DNA of 64,000 nucleotides from contig CM060196.1 of NCBI GenBank assembly GCA_030549335.1, positions 19,178,501 to 19,242,500 of the forward strand, read 5' to 3'. A program made the translations under genes and the position numbers. This document shows, one piece after another, positions 25,841-39,100 of the stretch. This DNA is from Pontederia crassipes (taxonomy: Eukaryota; Streptophyta; Magnoliopsida; Commelinales; Pontederiaceae). Under the pieces are notes generated by a model. That model had not been told where the DNA came from, searched no databases, and worked only from the letters and a program-made list of their open reading frames with translations. How positions within the stretch are numbered: position 1 is the stretch's first letter; each line of letters begins with the position of its first letter.

Positions 25841-27821
25841 TATTAAATCCGAGTTATAATTATATGCATTATTTTTTTTAGTATAATTGTGTTTTTATTT
25901 GTTGTTGAATTCTTCTTCCTTAACAAGCAAACAAGAATTATTCTAGACTTAAAAGGCCTTTCTTATTTACCATGATATGTTATCCATATTTTTTAAAGAA
26001 CTCTCAAAGTAACCAACATGTTAACTAATCGATTACGATAAATTAGATCGAATTTTATAGTTTTTTCTCTTGCAATACATTGACGTGACACAAGCATGAA
26101 AGAAGTTCAAGAATTAGTCTTCTTTTTATAAGGGACCCCTATGAGGAGTCGAGCTTTTGATAGAATCATGGATGGCATATCATTTAATAAAAACTATTAT
26201 GATGACATTATAATTGATGATGCTAGCAATTTTAACTCGGGATGTTGAATAGTAGCAACATTGATCAGACTAGACATTCCACTTTTAATTATCAAAGTTT
26301 TTAAAAAATTCTATTTGATCTTTGTCTTTAGTTGCTCCATCATTTCTTGAACAATAAAATGTAATGCATGTTCGTTCTCATCCACCAAAAAGAGGTTTAT
26401 GTCTTCAACTTTAAGACCCAAGGCATATAAAGGTATCAAAAATGTTGAAATCTTAAAAATTATAGGTGAGATTTTAGAGCAATGCAAGAAAAAGAATTGT
26501 CATGGTGGATTAGGTGGTGTGGTGTGATCAAACTTATTATGATAGAATTATGTAATGGTGATGTTAATTGTTGGACCTTTACAACTTCCAACCATGACGA
26601 TTGGAATCGTGGTTGTTGCAACAAATTGAGTAATGTCATCACAAATAATTATATAGAATTCAATTATTTAAACAGTTGGGTTTCACTTTTGGATCACTTA
26701 CTCCCATTTTTGTGCATTGTCACTATTTCCATCAATTATATCATGCTCAACATTCTCATCAAGTATCAATTGTATGAGTCCTTGATTTGTAGCATCATCA
26801 TCGACTCCATCCATTATGCATATCACTTCTAATGCTTTTGCCTTTGATGTGTATAGTGATGTTATGCTAGCAGCCATGTCAACCAATTTCATGACTCAAC
26901 ACGAAGGTTGGATGATGTTAATACTATGTCATTCACATTTTACTTTTCATCAACTACTGCCAACTCTTTTACACGAGCTTCATGTTCTCCATAATAAATC
27001 TAGAATAATCGATCATTACATCCATTATTTTTGTTTAATATCTTCTTATACTAATATATGTCTTCATCCCCAATGGTGATTATTATGTAGGAGTCGATAT
27101 ATGACGCATTTATGTTGATTTTATTAATTACTTATGGCATGTTCATGTGAAATGTGTTTGTAACAATCTTATACATCATAATTAAGTTGTTTATATTTGT
27201 AGATTCCTTTATAGTTTTAATCTTGTAATAGTTGTGGACTAATACTTGATCATAAATATTTTATTTATGGTAAACATTACCATTACATAGATGAATACAT
27301 AAGTTTTGTTATACTTGTTATTCGAGAATGAGCTCACAATACAACTTACCAATGCTCCTTGTGAGTATGATAATCAAAATATCATAGGAGACACTATGAC
27401 CTATTTAGGGTTTCCAATATTATGTTTTTCAAATTGAAGGAATTACTTGTGTTAATGGGCCTAATATTAATATCAAAATACAAATACAAAAGAGCAATTA
27501 TCATATATATGTTCCCTAATTGTGTCAAATAAAAATATGACAAAAATCTACAACATTTTGAATAAACATCATGGTATTTTAATAATGTATTGAGATTTAT
27601 ATGTTTATTACATCAATAGTTCATTGTAATACTAGATGAAGATGCCAAGTTTTTCTCTTATGCTTTTTAAATAATTCAATGTTGTTTATATACACATCTT
27701 TAAGATGCATATTTTTTTTTAGTAAAATAACAAAACTATAATAGAATGCTAACGATGTTGTTGATGGAATGCATATTCTTGTCTTAGTTCATAATGTATA
27801 CAAACCTCATTAATGAAATAG
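25841..27821. other. Intergenic DNA with an unclear coding-like remnant
   Basis: Mostly AT-rich. A minus-strand fragment (26698-26892) with protein-like composition is listed separately. Nothing else is recognised. Confidence 0.5.
26698..26892 (-). pseudogene. Possible decayed Myb/SANT-like transposon-protein fragment
   Basis: A minus-strand frame gives VDMAASITSLYTS, then ALEVICIMDGVDDD. This resembles the C-terminal part of plant Myb/SANT-like proteins (L10-interacting MYB type, often linked to PIF/Harbinger elements), where an I..MD.VDDD block is usual. The frame is short, surrounding frames carry stops, and no DNA-binding domain is visible, so this is a weak resemblance made from memory. 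It may be chance. Confidence 0.22.
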
Positions 27822-27926
27822 GAAGGATAATGTTTTTTTTCAAAATGTCATAGTTGTAGCAGGATAAATTTTAGGAAGGATAACGTTTTTTTCAAAATGT
27901 CATAGTTGTAGCAGGATAAATTTTAG
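27822..27926. repeat. 52-53-bp tandem duplication spanning a MITE end
   Basis: The units at 27822-27874 and 27875-27926 are nearly identical (one substitution plus one T-run length change). Each ends with GCAGGATAAATTTTAG, so each contains the first 13 bp of the Mutator-type MITE that continues only after the second unit. The duplication therefore arose after the MITE inserted. Confidence 0.85.
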
Positions 27927-29204
27927 TCATGACCATCCAACTTAGGAGATATTTTCAGTATTCATCCAACTTTAGAAATAATTCAACCACGATCATCGCG
28001 ATCGACTATGCCGATCAACCGGTGAGCCGCTGACATGGCACCACGTCAATATTTTCTCTCTCTCCTCCGTGTCAGCTTTTAAAAATTAAAAATGTCACAT
28101 CATCATTTTTCTCTCTCATCTACCCAAACTTAGTATTGTATTTGCGTGGTCATTCAACTTTTCAAAATTTTCACACGCGATCATTCAACTTTGAAAATTT
28201 TCACTCACAATCATTATTAAAAACTTAAACTAATAATAAAATAATTAAAATAACTAAAAAATAAAATGAAAAACTAAATAAAATGAAATGAAAAACTAAA
28301 TGTACTTAAATTGACCTAGCACGGTTTGGGCATGACTTAATCAGATCGGGCTGTCTAATTTTTTATGTAAATTAATTATAATGCAAAATTAATTAAATAA
28401 ATATATATATTATGGTTATGATTTGACTCAATACCCGCTAAATGTCGGGCACGCCCAACACCTTGTTGGATGGCCCAATACGATTTATAGTTTATATATT
28501 TAAAATTTTAACCATCATTATAATTAATTTTTTAGTTAAAATAATTTTATTTTATATCTAATAATCATAATATCATATATTATAAAATTTTTCTTAGTCA
28601 AAATTTTAGGATAAAAATGGAATATGTATTTTATTTTTTCTAGATTTGTATTTACATAATTCAATAACATTAGTTATTATAATATTATATAATTAATGCA
28701 CATAACAAATTGGATGGCCCTGCACCATGCCCAAATCATGCTGGATCAATCTAAGTACTTTTAGTTTTTTTTATATATTTTATTATTTTGATTTGTATAT
28801 TTATTTTATTATTTATTATTGTTATATTAAGTTTTTAATGATTACCGTGAGTGAAATTTTTCAAAGTTGAATGATCACGTGTGAAAATTTTGAAAAGTTG
28901 AATGACTATGTAGATACAATACTAAGTTTGATAGATGAGAGAGAAAAATGATTATGTGGCATTTTTAGTTTTTTTAAAGATGTCATGGAGGAGAGAGAAA
29001 ATATTAATATTGTGCCACATTAGCATCCACGTCAATGCCATGTCAGTGGCTCACTAGTTGACTGGCTATAATCGGTCGCGATGACCGTGGTTGAAATATT
29101 TCTAAAGTTGGATGACATTCGTGTTACAAAGTGAAATTGAATGATCTCACTGGGAATACCCCCTAAGTTGGATGACCATGATTGAAATTTAGTCGGTTGT
29201 AACA
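27905..29204. mobile_element. Mutator-type foldback MITE with long inverted arms and 9-bp target duplication
   Basis: The element spans 27914-29195 (1282 bp). Its arms of roughly 330-420 bp are inverted repeats of each other. Outer parts share CATCCAACTTAGG, TCATTCAACTTTTCAAAATTTTC and GACATGGCA blocks, and inner parts share a TTTGGGCATG block near 28330 and 28730. Flanks are GTTGTAGCA (27905-27913) and GTTGTAACA (29196-29204), 8 of 9 identical, the size typical of Mutator-like elements. No transposase is present. Confidence 0.78.
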
Positions 29205-32200
29205 TCTTTCCGGCATACGTTCCTTTAGGTTTGCATCTAATGAAGGAGTTACATGTAAGTATAAGAGTATTATGACAATGCATCAGAAACATACAATTTG
29301 TTGTAAAAAAGTGTCTAAAACTTAATTTCGTCTTGACAATTTTTTAGTGATTTCAAATTATTTTTATTAATATTTTACATAAATTATTAGGTAAATATTA
29401 TCTTGTTTATTATTATGCTAATTCTAAGACATTTTGCCTTCACATCGTGGTAATAAATATCACTTGTTTGAATTCAACAATCAAAGTATAAATAGATTAT
29501 AATCCTAATGAACTTTATAAACATGCACAACTCAAGAATTATGTGAAAATACATTTGATAATTTGAAATCGTGATTTAAAATTTGGAAGTTACATTTATC
29601 TTATCCTAGCTGAATACAAGAGAATATCAATTGGAAAATTGCATCAAGCACAATTTCTTCAAACTTTATTAAAGAATCAATGAAAAACTAAGACATTTGT
29701 AATCTCATAACTAGTTGATCCCTAGCATTGTGGAAGCACATAGTATTTATGCTTCATTTTTCTTAACAATACGTCATTGGCACTCTTATTTTGCTTGAAT
29801 GATTATGAAGTGTTTCATGTGTAGGAAATCAAGAAAAATCAACTAGCAATTTTGTAAGCATAATGATGAAGGACAAGGTATTATTCAACATGGTCATATG
29901 TAGTCATGTTGTTGAATGCAAGCTATAAATCATATGTATGTAGTCATGTTGTTGCATGCAAGTATTGTCTTTCATTCGTAGGCATCGTATTCATTCTCAA
30001 TACTTTCAATAATCAAATCATATTACATCTATATTTTCACATCCATGAAAGTTTGAATTTTTGAAACCTTTCAACACCATGATTCAACATTGATATTTTG
30101 TGTTATTTTTTAAATGGTTACTACCAAAATAACTTTTCTTTGTTAGAGAATATGAAACACAGTTTCCAACCAATTGAAGATCATGAAATTAGTGCTTGTG
30201 GTACGCTTAAAAAAGATGATATTATGAATAATGGATTTTTATACTTATTGTCATGGATATCGTTATAAAGTTATTAAATTGGTTTGTCGATCATGAACAC
30301 GAGAATTTGAACAACTTATGCATAATTGTCTTAACATTCACTTCCAAACTTGTGTGTTGTTATACTTGTATAAGTTTCAATGCTAAAGTTATATTTATGT
30401 GTGGAAATATATGTTAAATAAGTCTAAGTCATGTTCAAACATTTGGTCTTTCTACATAAAATGAAGTCGAAATAGCAAAAAAAAAATTAAAACAATGAGA
30501 CAAAATTTAAAAGGCAAACTAATTAACAAAAAAAGTTCGCCCTTATTGTTTTATATTCTTATTAGTGTCTTCCCTTTTCTATTGATCTCGTTAATTAAAT
30601 GATTGAATTTTCCAATTAATTTAATTGAAACTTGTGCCCTTAATTTATCTTGTTCTTACTTAGTCTTCCTTTTTCTATTGTACTCATTAGTCAAGTAATT
30701 GTATTTTCTATTTAATTGATATGGAGTACTTTACTAGTCCTAAATACAAATAGTATAAATCCCTCTTGTTAGATGGAACACATGTTTAATTTGCGATGCC
30801 TTTATATGAAGTGATATGACAAAATAGGTTTATACTTAAGGACGATCAACAATGAATAATTGTCAATTTAAATTAATTGATGTAAAGTCTTGCTTATGAG
30901 TATGAAATCTTGCAAACATCACATAACATAATTGGCATACTGCAACAACTTCTTTATTACATAACTTAATGGTAATATAACAAGATAAATAAATAAGTTT
31001 CTCTCTTTTGTGTCATTTATTTTTTATTTTGAATTTTTCAACCTTTTTAAAAGACCTAACTTGTTATAACAAGCTTATAATGAGCTTCAATTGGTGGATC
31101 ATGTTATGCAAAGAAACCATAATTTACAAGTGAAAATTTATTTTGTACTTATATTTAAGCATGATTAAACATTCAAAAGATAATACAATTAAGTATTAAC
31201 GTATAAATATTATTAACAACAAAATAATACAATTCAAATTTACACCAACCCAAAATGCAAACTTCAAAATCGTCTAAATATATTACTATTAGACCATTAC
31301 ATAAGTCTTGATAGTAACAAAATTGAGCTTCCATTTGTAATGACATCAAAGATGTGGTAACTAATATTTTTTTAGTCAAATGGAGACATCCATTTGAGAT
31401 TAACATATTTACATATAATAATGATAATAATTAATGTATGTGAAATCAATATGTCAATTTCAATATTCTATAGTTAACAAGAATAATGATCCATATTCAA
31501 TGTTCACTTTATTTTAACAACACAATATATTAAATCAATAACAATGTTAACAAAATATTAATTTAATTTACTAGGGTTTTTGTTTCATTTTGATACTCTA
31601 CAATGTGTATCTTAGTTTCAATAATTTGGCTCAAAATAACTTTCAGCTCCGTCTATTTTTATATTTATTATCCTAAGATAAGTTATTTATTTAGGATATG
31701 CTAAGGCACTTTCATCTCTAACGATTAATTATGAATCAAACCATGATAAGAGACCTCTTTTAAAAAAATGCATCTTTTTAGTGATTTTTTTATCGTAATA
31801 GAGGATTGAGAGTGGTACAACAAAAATATTAGTCTAAAAACTTGTAGTTCCATTATCTCCTCAACTATATTATATGTCCTTCTAATATAATGCAATACAG
31901 TATAAATGTTCGCCATAACAATTAGCACACTTGATAATTTATCTTTTTTTTTACTTTCTATCTTATTTATTTAACTATATTTGGTCTCAAATTAATATAA
32001 TCAATAGTAACAAGGGGCAAAAACGTTAATATCCATCACTCAGATAATGTCATATCCATATGGATAATCAAAACTCATATCCATTTAGAAAAACACGAGA
32101 CGAGTTATTAAAGGACATAGAACATATCAGGAGTGACTCGGGCAATGCGATAGATAAGAGAACAATGAACTCAGATCGAATTAAGAAAAACTCAAGTCAT

Positions 32201-33600
32201 GTGTTGATCATACCAAGGTTAGGTCACTATGAACCCATGTGAGATCAATATTGGGTGCTATATCCCATTGGATTGAATTAAAAAAAATTATTGGTGTCCT
32301 ACCTTTATCTAGATTGAGTTCTATAGTTCTTCACGCTTGTGAATATCTTTTTCATCTAATATTTAGAATGTTGTGCAATAATTAGGACAACTTCCAAACA
32401 AATTTTAAGGCATGAATGGACATAATTCAACCCATTTCGAAATTCATGTTTAAGAAACATTCAAAATTCATAGCTTTTTTCTTTGTTAAATTTGTTTCTT
32501 TCACTAAACCCATTTTTATAATTTCGTGACCTCCTCGCCCTGTTTGGTTGGGAGTTGAGTGTATATGAGATTGGTGAGGGAGAGAAAAGGAGAGGCTATC
32601 GTCATTATATAAATTTAGGAAATAAAAAAATTTGATATTCTGAAAACATTTTTTTATGAAATCCTCTTTATCTCCTTCAATGTTATTTTTGCAGTTAATC
32701 TTGAAATATAAAATGTGACATGTAATTTTGAATTCTTTCAGCATTCATCTTAGCCTTCAGGTTGTTGTTAACTCATTTTTTGTATTTATCCAATTCTCAC
32801 TTTCTTATTCTAAAAGATAAAAAAGTGAAGAAGAGGGAAGCAAGCCCACCTTTTTGTTGGATTGCAAAAGGATAAATAGAAATATTGAATAAATAAAAGA
32901 AATTAAGAAAAATGAATCTGTAAATTAGATATGAAATTAGGAAAGAAAATATAAATTGAAACTATATATGACAATATACTATAATGACACATTAAAAATA
33001 GAAGGAGCTATAAATTTTCTTTTAAATCAAATACACATTGATTACATCAAGTAAAAACTTCTACAGTCTACAACAACTTGACTCTTTGATATTAAACATA
33101 AGAAAGTTCTAGGGAAATTCATCCACCTTTCAAACTCACTGAAAATGTGGCAATATTCAAATATCAAGAAATTCGAATTCTACGTGAGAATTTTGCCTCC
33201 TTTTATTTTAAGTTTAATTGGAAATAAAACTAAAGGGTGCAATAAATTTACAAACCATGAAACTTCCCACCAGTTAGTTTGGAAGGTTTGCAATTTTGCA
33301 TGAAAATAACTAAAAATAAATTTTAAAACCATCATCGCCATAGAAAAAGAATATTTAAATATTTAAGCTCTCTTGCCTCAATTGAGATTAGTCCAAACAT
33401 TCAAAACAAAAAAAAGTTTGAAAGCACATCACTTATAGCTACTCTTCCAACCACAAAATGAAGGCAGGTTGCCTGCATGGTCTGTGTGCAGCCTGTTTGA
33501 AGCACATAACTGCAACCTTTCTGTATATCCTAACATTTTTTAGAACACAAAAAAATATAAGGATTTTACAGCCATTTGACAGAGGGAATTGAGCACATCA
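29205..33600. other. AT-rich intergenic DNA
   Basis: No gene is supported across this 4.4-kb stretch. Small tandem duplications are visible: about 29889-29970 (TGTAGTCATGTTGTTG repeated) and about 30539-30730 (two ~97-bp units beginning GCCCTTA and containing TTTTCTATTG). Short frames found here have no recognisable domains. Confidence 0.55.
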
Positions 33601-33607
33601 TGGTCCC

Positions 33608-33712
33608 CCAAAATTTAGGATTAGAATCCTTGCCAGTAATGGTCAATGCCATTGTCCTGCCAAAATTTAGGATTGGAATCCTTCCAAATAATGGCCAATG
33701 GCATTGTCCTGC
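33608..33712. repeat. 52-bp tandem duplication
   Basis: Two units start at 33608 and 33660. Each has CCAAAATTTAGGATT, GAATCCTT, AATGG(T/C)CAATG and CATTGTCCTG. The duplication is non-coding and lies about 2.5 kb upstream of the DUF642 gene. Confidence 0.7.
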
Positions 33713-33748
33713 TGCAACTAGGTAGGAGTCCTCATAGGAAAAATTTTG

Positions 33749-33751
<3 letters not shown>

Positions 33752-33793
<42 letters not shown>
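33752..33793. repeat. (CT)n microsatellite
   Basis: About 42 bp of CT repeats with one trailing T change. Minus-strand frames through it give alternating Arg-Glu runs and are not genes. Confidence 0.95.
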
Positions 33794-33797
<4 letters not shown>

Positions 33798-34370
33798 GGC
33801 TGGATAAGGGCCCCCACATGGGTTTCAGAGCTCTGGGGCAGGCAAGGCGTGGAGAATACTGCACTGGGACTAATTGACTGTTCTGGTCTGGTCGGCTGTG
33901 CATTGCAACAAGAGTAGTAGTTAGCAAGCAGTGCAGAGCGCCAGCACAGAAACAAATTACCACCACCACTGCCATGTGATTAGGCCTTTCTTCTTTCCTC
34001 CCCCGATGAGATCATGATCATCATCTCTGAGCATGCAGCCTCAGCCAGCTGCATGATCACTGTGTGCTCTTCCTAATTGTCATCAATCATCAATCATACA
34101 ACACACAATTATAAACTGCTCATAAGCATATATAGATAGCCTCAGTTACTGGCATCATCATCATATCAACTATTTCTTTCCTTCCCCTTGTTCCTCTTAG
34201 TTACTTCACTAATTCCATATCCCTTTTGGAAGCCATGCCATTTAAGAGGAGGCCTCTCTAATCTTACATGCAAACAATTCCATTATTTTATTTTTTTGTG
34301 GTGAAGCAAGTACCCATGTTTCGTCTGAGATCATATTATTGCTTACTATCGTAACTTATGAATTTGTATT

Positions 34371-34373
<3 letters not shown>

Positions 34374-34417
<44 letters not shown>
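34374..34417. repeat. (GA)n microsatellite
   Basis: About 22 GA units, the reverse complement of the CT tract 580 bp upstream, so a transcript across both could pair. Confidence 0.95.
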
Positions 34418-34419
<2 letters not shown>

Positions 34420-35389
34420 CTACGAACCGATTCCCTCCAGCAGAAGTCATTAGTTGCTTATTAAAAGAATTCTGTTGATGTTGCAGGCACATTTTGGAGT
34501 GCTAATATTAATATAACTTGGCATTACTTCTGCCTACCCATGCATGCACATGCATCTCTCTCTCTGTCTCTGATAATTAAATCACAACACACATGGTGGT
34601 GCCCCCGAGCGGATCACATGAGACCGCCAATTGTTTATGAGCTCATGAAGCCGAGCTTACAGCAACAGTGTGATTTAGAATTAGAAGAGAAAAGGATAAC
34701 ATGAAACATAAGGCGAGTCATTAATTAATGTATACAGATTAGAATATCTATATTGTATATAGCCATACGTTGCATATATATATCTGTGTGTGTGTGTGTA
34801 TATCTTGCGAAGATGATAAGAAAGACATATAAATAGATGTTGAATCATTAAATTCCAAGATATGCTTGTGTCCGCTTGATACTTGGGGAGGGTCTTTCTC
34901 ACATATAGGGGAGGTCCTGTTCAATCAGCAGGTCCATCCACCTTATAATACTTAAGGCATATGGCATTTATTGCAATTCCATGTGATTACTTCATAAACA
35001 GAATCAATCCGGTTTGATTATTGGCTTAATGCCATCAGTAGATTGAGAAAAAAAAATAGTTTGCTCCTGATCAGTTGCAAAATTTTGCATTCTGAAACGT
35101 TAACGTTGCCGCATGCAGCTTGTTGATCTGATTGTCCATGGAGGTTTTGGGATCTGATTCGGTTCTCTTGCTGATTTCTGTCTCAAGGCTTGCAGTGTAA
35201 CTGCAGGATCAGCTGCAGATGCTAGAGAACGCTCTGCGCTCAATAGATCAACTCCAACTCTCCATGAGGCTGCTGGCCGCACGTCGTGGGCTCTGATATG
35301 CAAATTATGCTCAGTGCACGGAGGAGAGGGAGCAACTGTTGGCCATCGTCCAAAGAAGTGCCGTATGTATCCAGGAATCTCATGCCATG

Positions 35390-35719
35390 CTCCTTATTGT
35401 ATACATGTAACCAGCTGCTGCCAAACCATAAACCACCGGCAACCCAAAAAATTAAGAACACAATAATGCAGCCCTGAAACAGACAAGAATAAAGAATGTA
35501 AGTTCACAATTACAGATTGCATACCGAATGAATTGTAAGTAATTGGTTGATTGGCCTACCAAAATCACATTTGATGACAGAGGAACGCATATTACAGAGC
35601 AATGATCGACCATAATCAAAAAAAGATTGAATTGAAAGATTTTTTTTAATGATTATCGCATCTGAAAAAAATGATGATGGAGCATTATTCTGATGCTGCT
35701 CTCGGTGCAATGCCATCAT
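35390..35719 (-). other. Possible two-exon small transcript divergent from the DUF642 gene
   Basis: On the minus strand a frame from the ATG at 35719 (MMALHREQHQNN) reaches GATTTTG at 35560, followed by GTAGGC. An 86-bp AT-rich segment (35559-35474) ends in TTGTCTGTTTCAG, a strong acceptor. Joining continues in frame (GLHYCVLNFLGC...) for about 26 residues to a stop near 35393, giving a peptide of about 80 residues with no recognised domain. It could equally be a non-coding RNA or chance. The start lies about 340 bp from the likely DUF642 transcription start, head to head. Confidence 0.25.
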
Positions 35720-36024
35720 GCATTAATTATAAGTTGGCCTGTGGATTTGTCTCTGGGGAAGATATCTCAATACATGCATTATAATTCAGACATATTACTG
35801 TGTATGTTCACTTTCTCCTCATGTGGAGGATATGGCAGTCAGTAATTGTAAACATATAATAATTTTGAATGTTGTTTGAGCATCCAATGGTTCTGTTCAG
35901 AATTATCAATTAATTTTACACCACTTTTGTCCTCCCTTCTTTTTGTTGAATCTATATTTTCCTGCAGATAATGGCATCTCGGATATTAGGAGCAAATCCC
36001 AGTCTCTTTAGTTTTCTGGCAAAC

Positions 36025-36033
36025 TATTTAAGC
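36025..36033 (+). promoter_or_regulatory. Candidate TATA box of the DUF642 gene
   Basis: TATTTAAGC lies about 125 bp upstream of the start codon, which would place transcription start near 36055-36060 and give a leader of about 95 nt. Assigned by position and sequence only. Confidence 0.45.
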
Positions 36034-36151
36034 ACATTCATCGCCACTCCAATGCTTTCATTCAGTGATCAGTAGTTCAGTGCACCAACCTTCTTCCTTC
36101 TCTTCAATCCTCTGTTACCCCGTATTAATTAACAGATACATCCTGGCAAAT

Positions 36152-39100
36152 ATGCTGCGCTTAGTGACCGTCTTCTTCGCTCTGTGTGCCGTTTCAGATG
36201 TCACCTTGGCCTTCAACAATGGTGAGTGAGCTCTTCGTATACACTGATATATCTATAGGTCTCCTCTGCTAAATCAAATGTTTCACTAGCGTCTTGCATT
36301 CTTTTAGCTGCATCCATTTCAGATTCTACTCATTTCTGTCCAATATTTATTCCTCCTTGATGATATCAGATTACTGCACAAGAGCTCCAACATTCAAAAT
36401 TTAGCTCACCTTAGTTGCTAAATGCTAATTGTTAAGGCAGTAATTTGCAGATCAGTCTACTGGTACATAGAGCAAAACTGAGCATTTATTAGCAAGACTG
36501 ACAAATCTTCATCTCAGTTCTTGTTCTTCTAGTCACCGGGGAAGAGACCATGCCATCATAATGTCATAGAAAGGAAACCGTAAATAGTTGTAACTCCATT
36601 AGCTTGAGTCTTCCTGAAGTGAGACATCCTCGCAGTAAATATTATGCAGCAGCAGTCAAAAAGAGTCAATCTTTTGCAATTTTTTTATTCCTTCTCTGCA
36701 GGAAATTAAAAAAAAAAACACTCTGAGGAAGCCTGCGTGCATCAAGCAACCACCACAACTTTATTTTAATCATACGTGCCAGGATTAAAAAAATGAGGTA
36801 AAAGTGTCAGATAAGTGGGTAGTATGCACATTGCTTCGAGAATCAGAGCCATTTAGTGGCATCATCTTGATGAACTGGTCTGAGCTGCAAAGTACAGGAA
36901 AAAAAAGTAACTTGTGGGGAAGATGCTGTCAATTAGATCTGGTCTGAACTGATTGTTTTGCTGCAATGAATTTAATTATTGCACATTCCAGCTACAGACT
37001 CACATGCAGCTGTGCATACATGATAAGATAAGTAGCTAAAACAAGTGGACGTGCTTTTAACTCTGGACATAGCAGTATCTAATAGAAATCTACTGTCCAA
37101 TATCTGTGGTAGTGCATTGGGAAACTTCCCATACCAGACTGTTCACATGTTATACACATATCTTTTAGTCACCACTCACCACTTTTGATTAAGCTCCATG
37201 CCGTCTCGTCTCAATATATAGAATTAGTTGTATGCTAGCAACTCTAGATAGTAATGGATCTTAATCGAAAAAAACCCTTAAGTCATATTTGGTAAAAACT
37301 TAGTAAATTCTAAAATAATATATATTTGTTCTCACTTTATTCCTCTAACGACTGAGGCAAGAATAAATTTATATTTACTTTTTTATTTTATAATTATTAA
37401 TATGAGACCCACACGTCTGTACCAAATATGTCCTTAAGAGTTTATAACCAAATTTAATCGGCACAATTGATTAGAAGAGTTGAGTCAAAGATCAACGGGA
37501 TCAACGGTAGTTTGGAGCTTGTAGCTCCGGATTTAATTCATCGAGTCATCACTTGACCAAGAAAATATCATTCCCCTCCATATTAATCAAATATAAATAA
37601 CGGAGGATTGAATGGTTAATAAAAAAATCTTTCAGAAGGTCATTTATATGTATGTACTTATCAATTAACAAAAGTTATTTCTTTTAGCATCCCCTAAATT
37701 ATAAACATATAAAATGCTATACAGAAGTCCTTTAATCATATAAACTGTTCCATCTAATATTTTTGTAAACTTAATTTTCTTCAAAATTATAAAATATTAT
37801 CTTTATCATTACTTAATATAATGAGAATTTTAAAGAAATAAAAACTTCAAAAAAGTAATTCGTGTTTGTTTTTAGAAATGTAAGGATAAGAAAGATAATA
37901 CCGTTTATACAGAAGTTTAAATTTTGTAAGTTTATAAACTAAAATTGAATAGGAAACGTGCGACCAACTTTGCCTATATAATGAACACAATCTTCTGAAT
38001 AATGCTGGAAAACAATACTAGGCAGTATGAGATAAGGAAGATACACAAAATGACCATATTTTAGACATTGTTTCTATCATTTGATTTGATTCGATTTGAT
38101 TACTTTAAGAAGTACTGCTTATGGAATAGCATTTTCTTTCAGGATGTAAACTAGGATTTATCATTCTTTTCATTAATATTCATTGTTTTATTATAGCTGC
38201 AAACTTGGTCTCAGATTATGTATATGATATTTCACAATGTTTGCTTATGTATAAATTGTGTGCGTGTGTGCACATGATGCAATAAGAACATGTTATCAAT
38301 CTTTTTCGCCATGTTTTATTCATAATTATTGAAAGCACCATGTGTTTGTGTGCTGATCATACTCTTTAAACTTAGATTATACAAAAGTAACACACAATTA
38401 AGAGAATCATTGGCTGCCCTGATATTCAGGGCAGATTTTTCATGTCCTGATCAGGATTCTTTTTTTTCTGCACATGTAATCATGTGCTCACAGATCCATG
38501 GGGGGAGTACAAATTCATATATAAATGATTCCTTCCACATGCAGCTGGACCAACCTAACAGCACATCACCTTTGTCTGAATTTTTTTTTTTCCTAGCTGG
38601 AAATGTATGCTGCTGTCTAGTGGTTGAGTTCACTGACGCAGGCACTCCAAACATACCGGTCGTCCAATGAACCGAATTTTTATTTTCTTTAGGGCAGAGA
38701 AAAATGGTTCGGGTCCGGGTCTACTGGATCCGATCCGATTTTTTTCGATAATAAAAAACTAAGAATTGGTAGGGGATCCGGTTAGGTCGAATCCGAAAAA
38801 TTAAGAAATAAAATCGAGAATGGAATTAAGGATCAAATAAAATTAAATATTTTCATAATATTAAAATTAAATTAGAATTGATAATAAGTTTATAAATTAT
38901 TATAATTATATTTTAGTTATAAATCGAGAATTGAATTGGAAATTTAACTTAAAATTTAGCCGGCTTTAGGTAAATCACATTAGGATATTTTAAAATTAGA
39001 TAAATTGATAGTATAATTATAATTTATTATTTAAAATTAGAAAAGTTTGATATATCATTATAATTTATTTCAATCGGACCGGATCTCGGTTCAAATTTTT

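Larger units (their letters stand above)
33713..36020. other. Upstream region of the DUF642 gene
   Basis: It contains (CT)21 at 33752-33793 and (GA)22 at 34374-34417, in opposite orientation. A possible minus-strand spliced transcript lies at 35390-35719 (listed separately). The rest shows no coding features. Confidence 0.5.
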
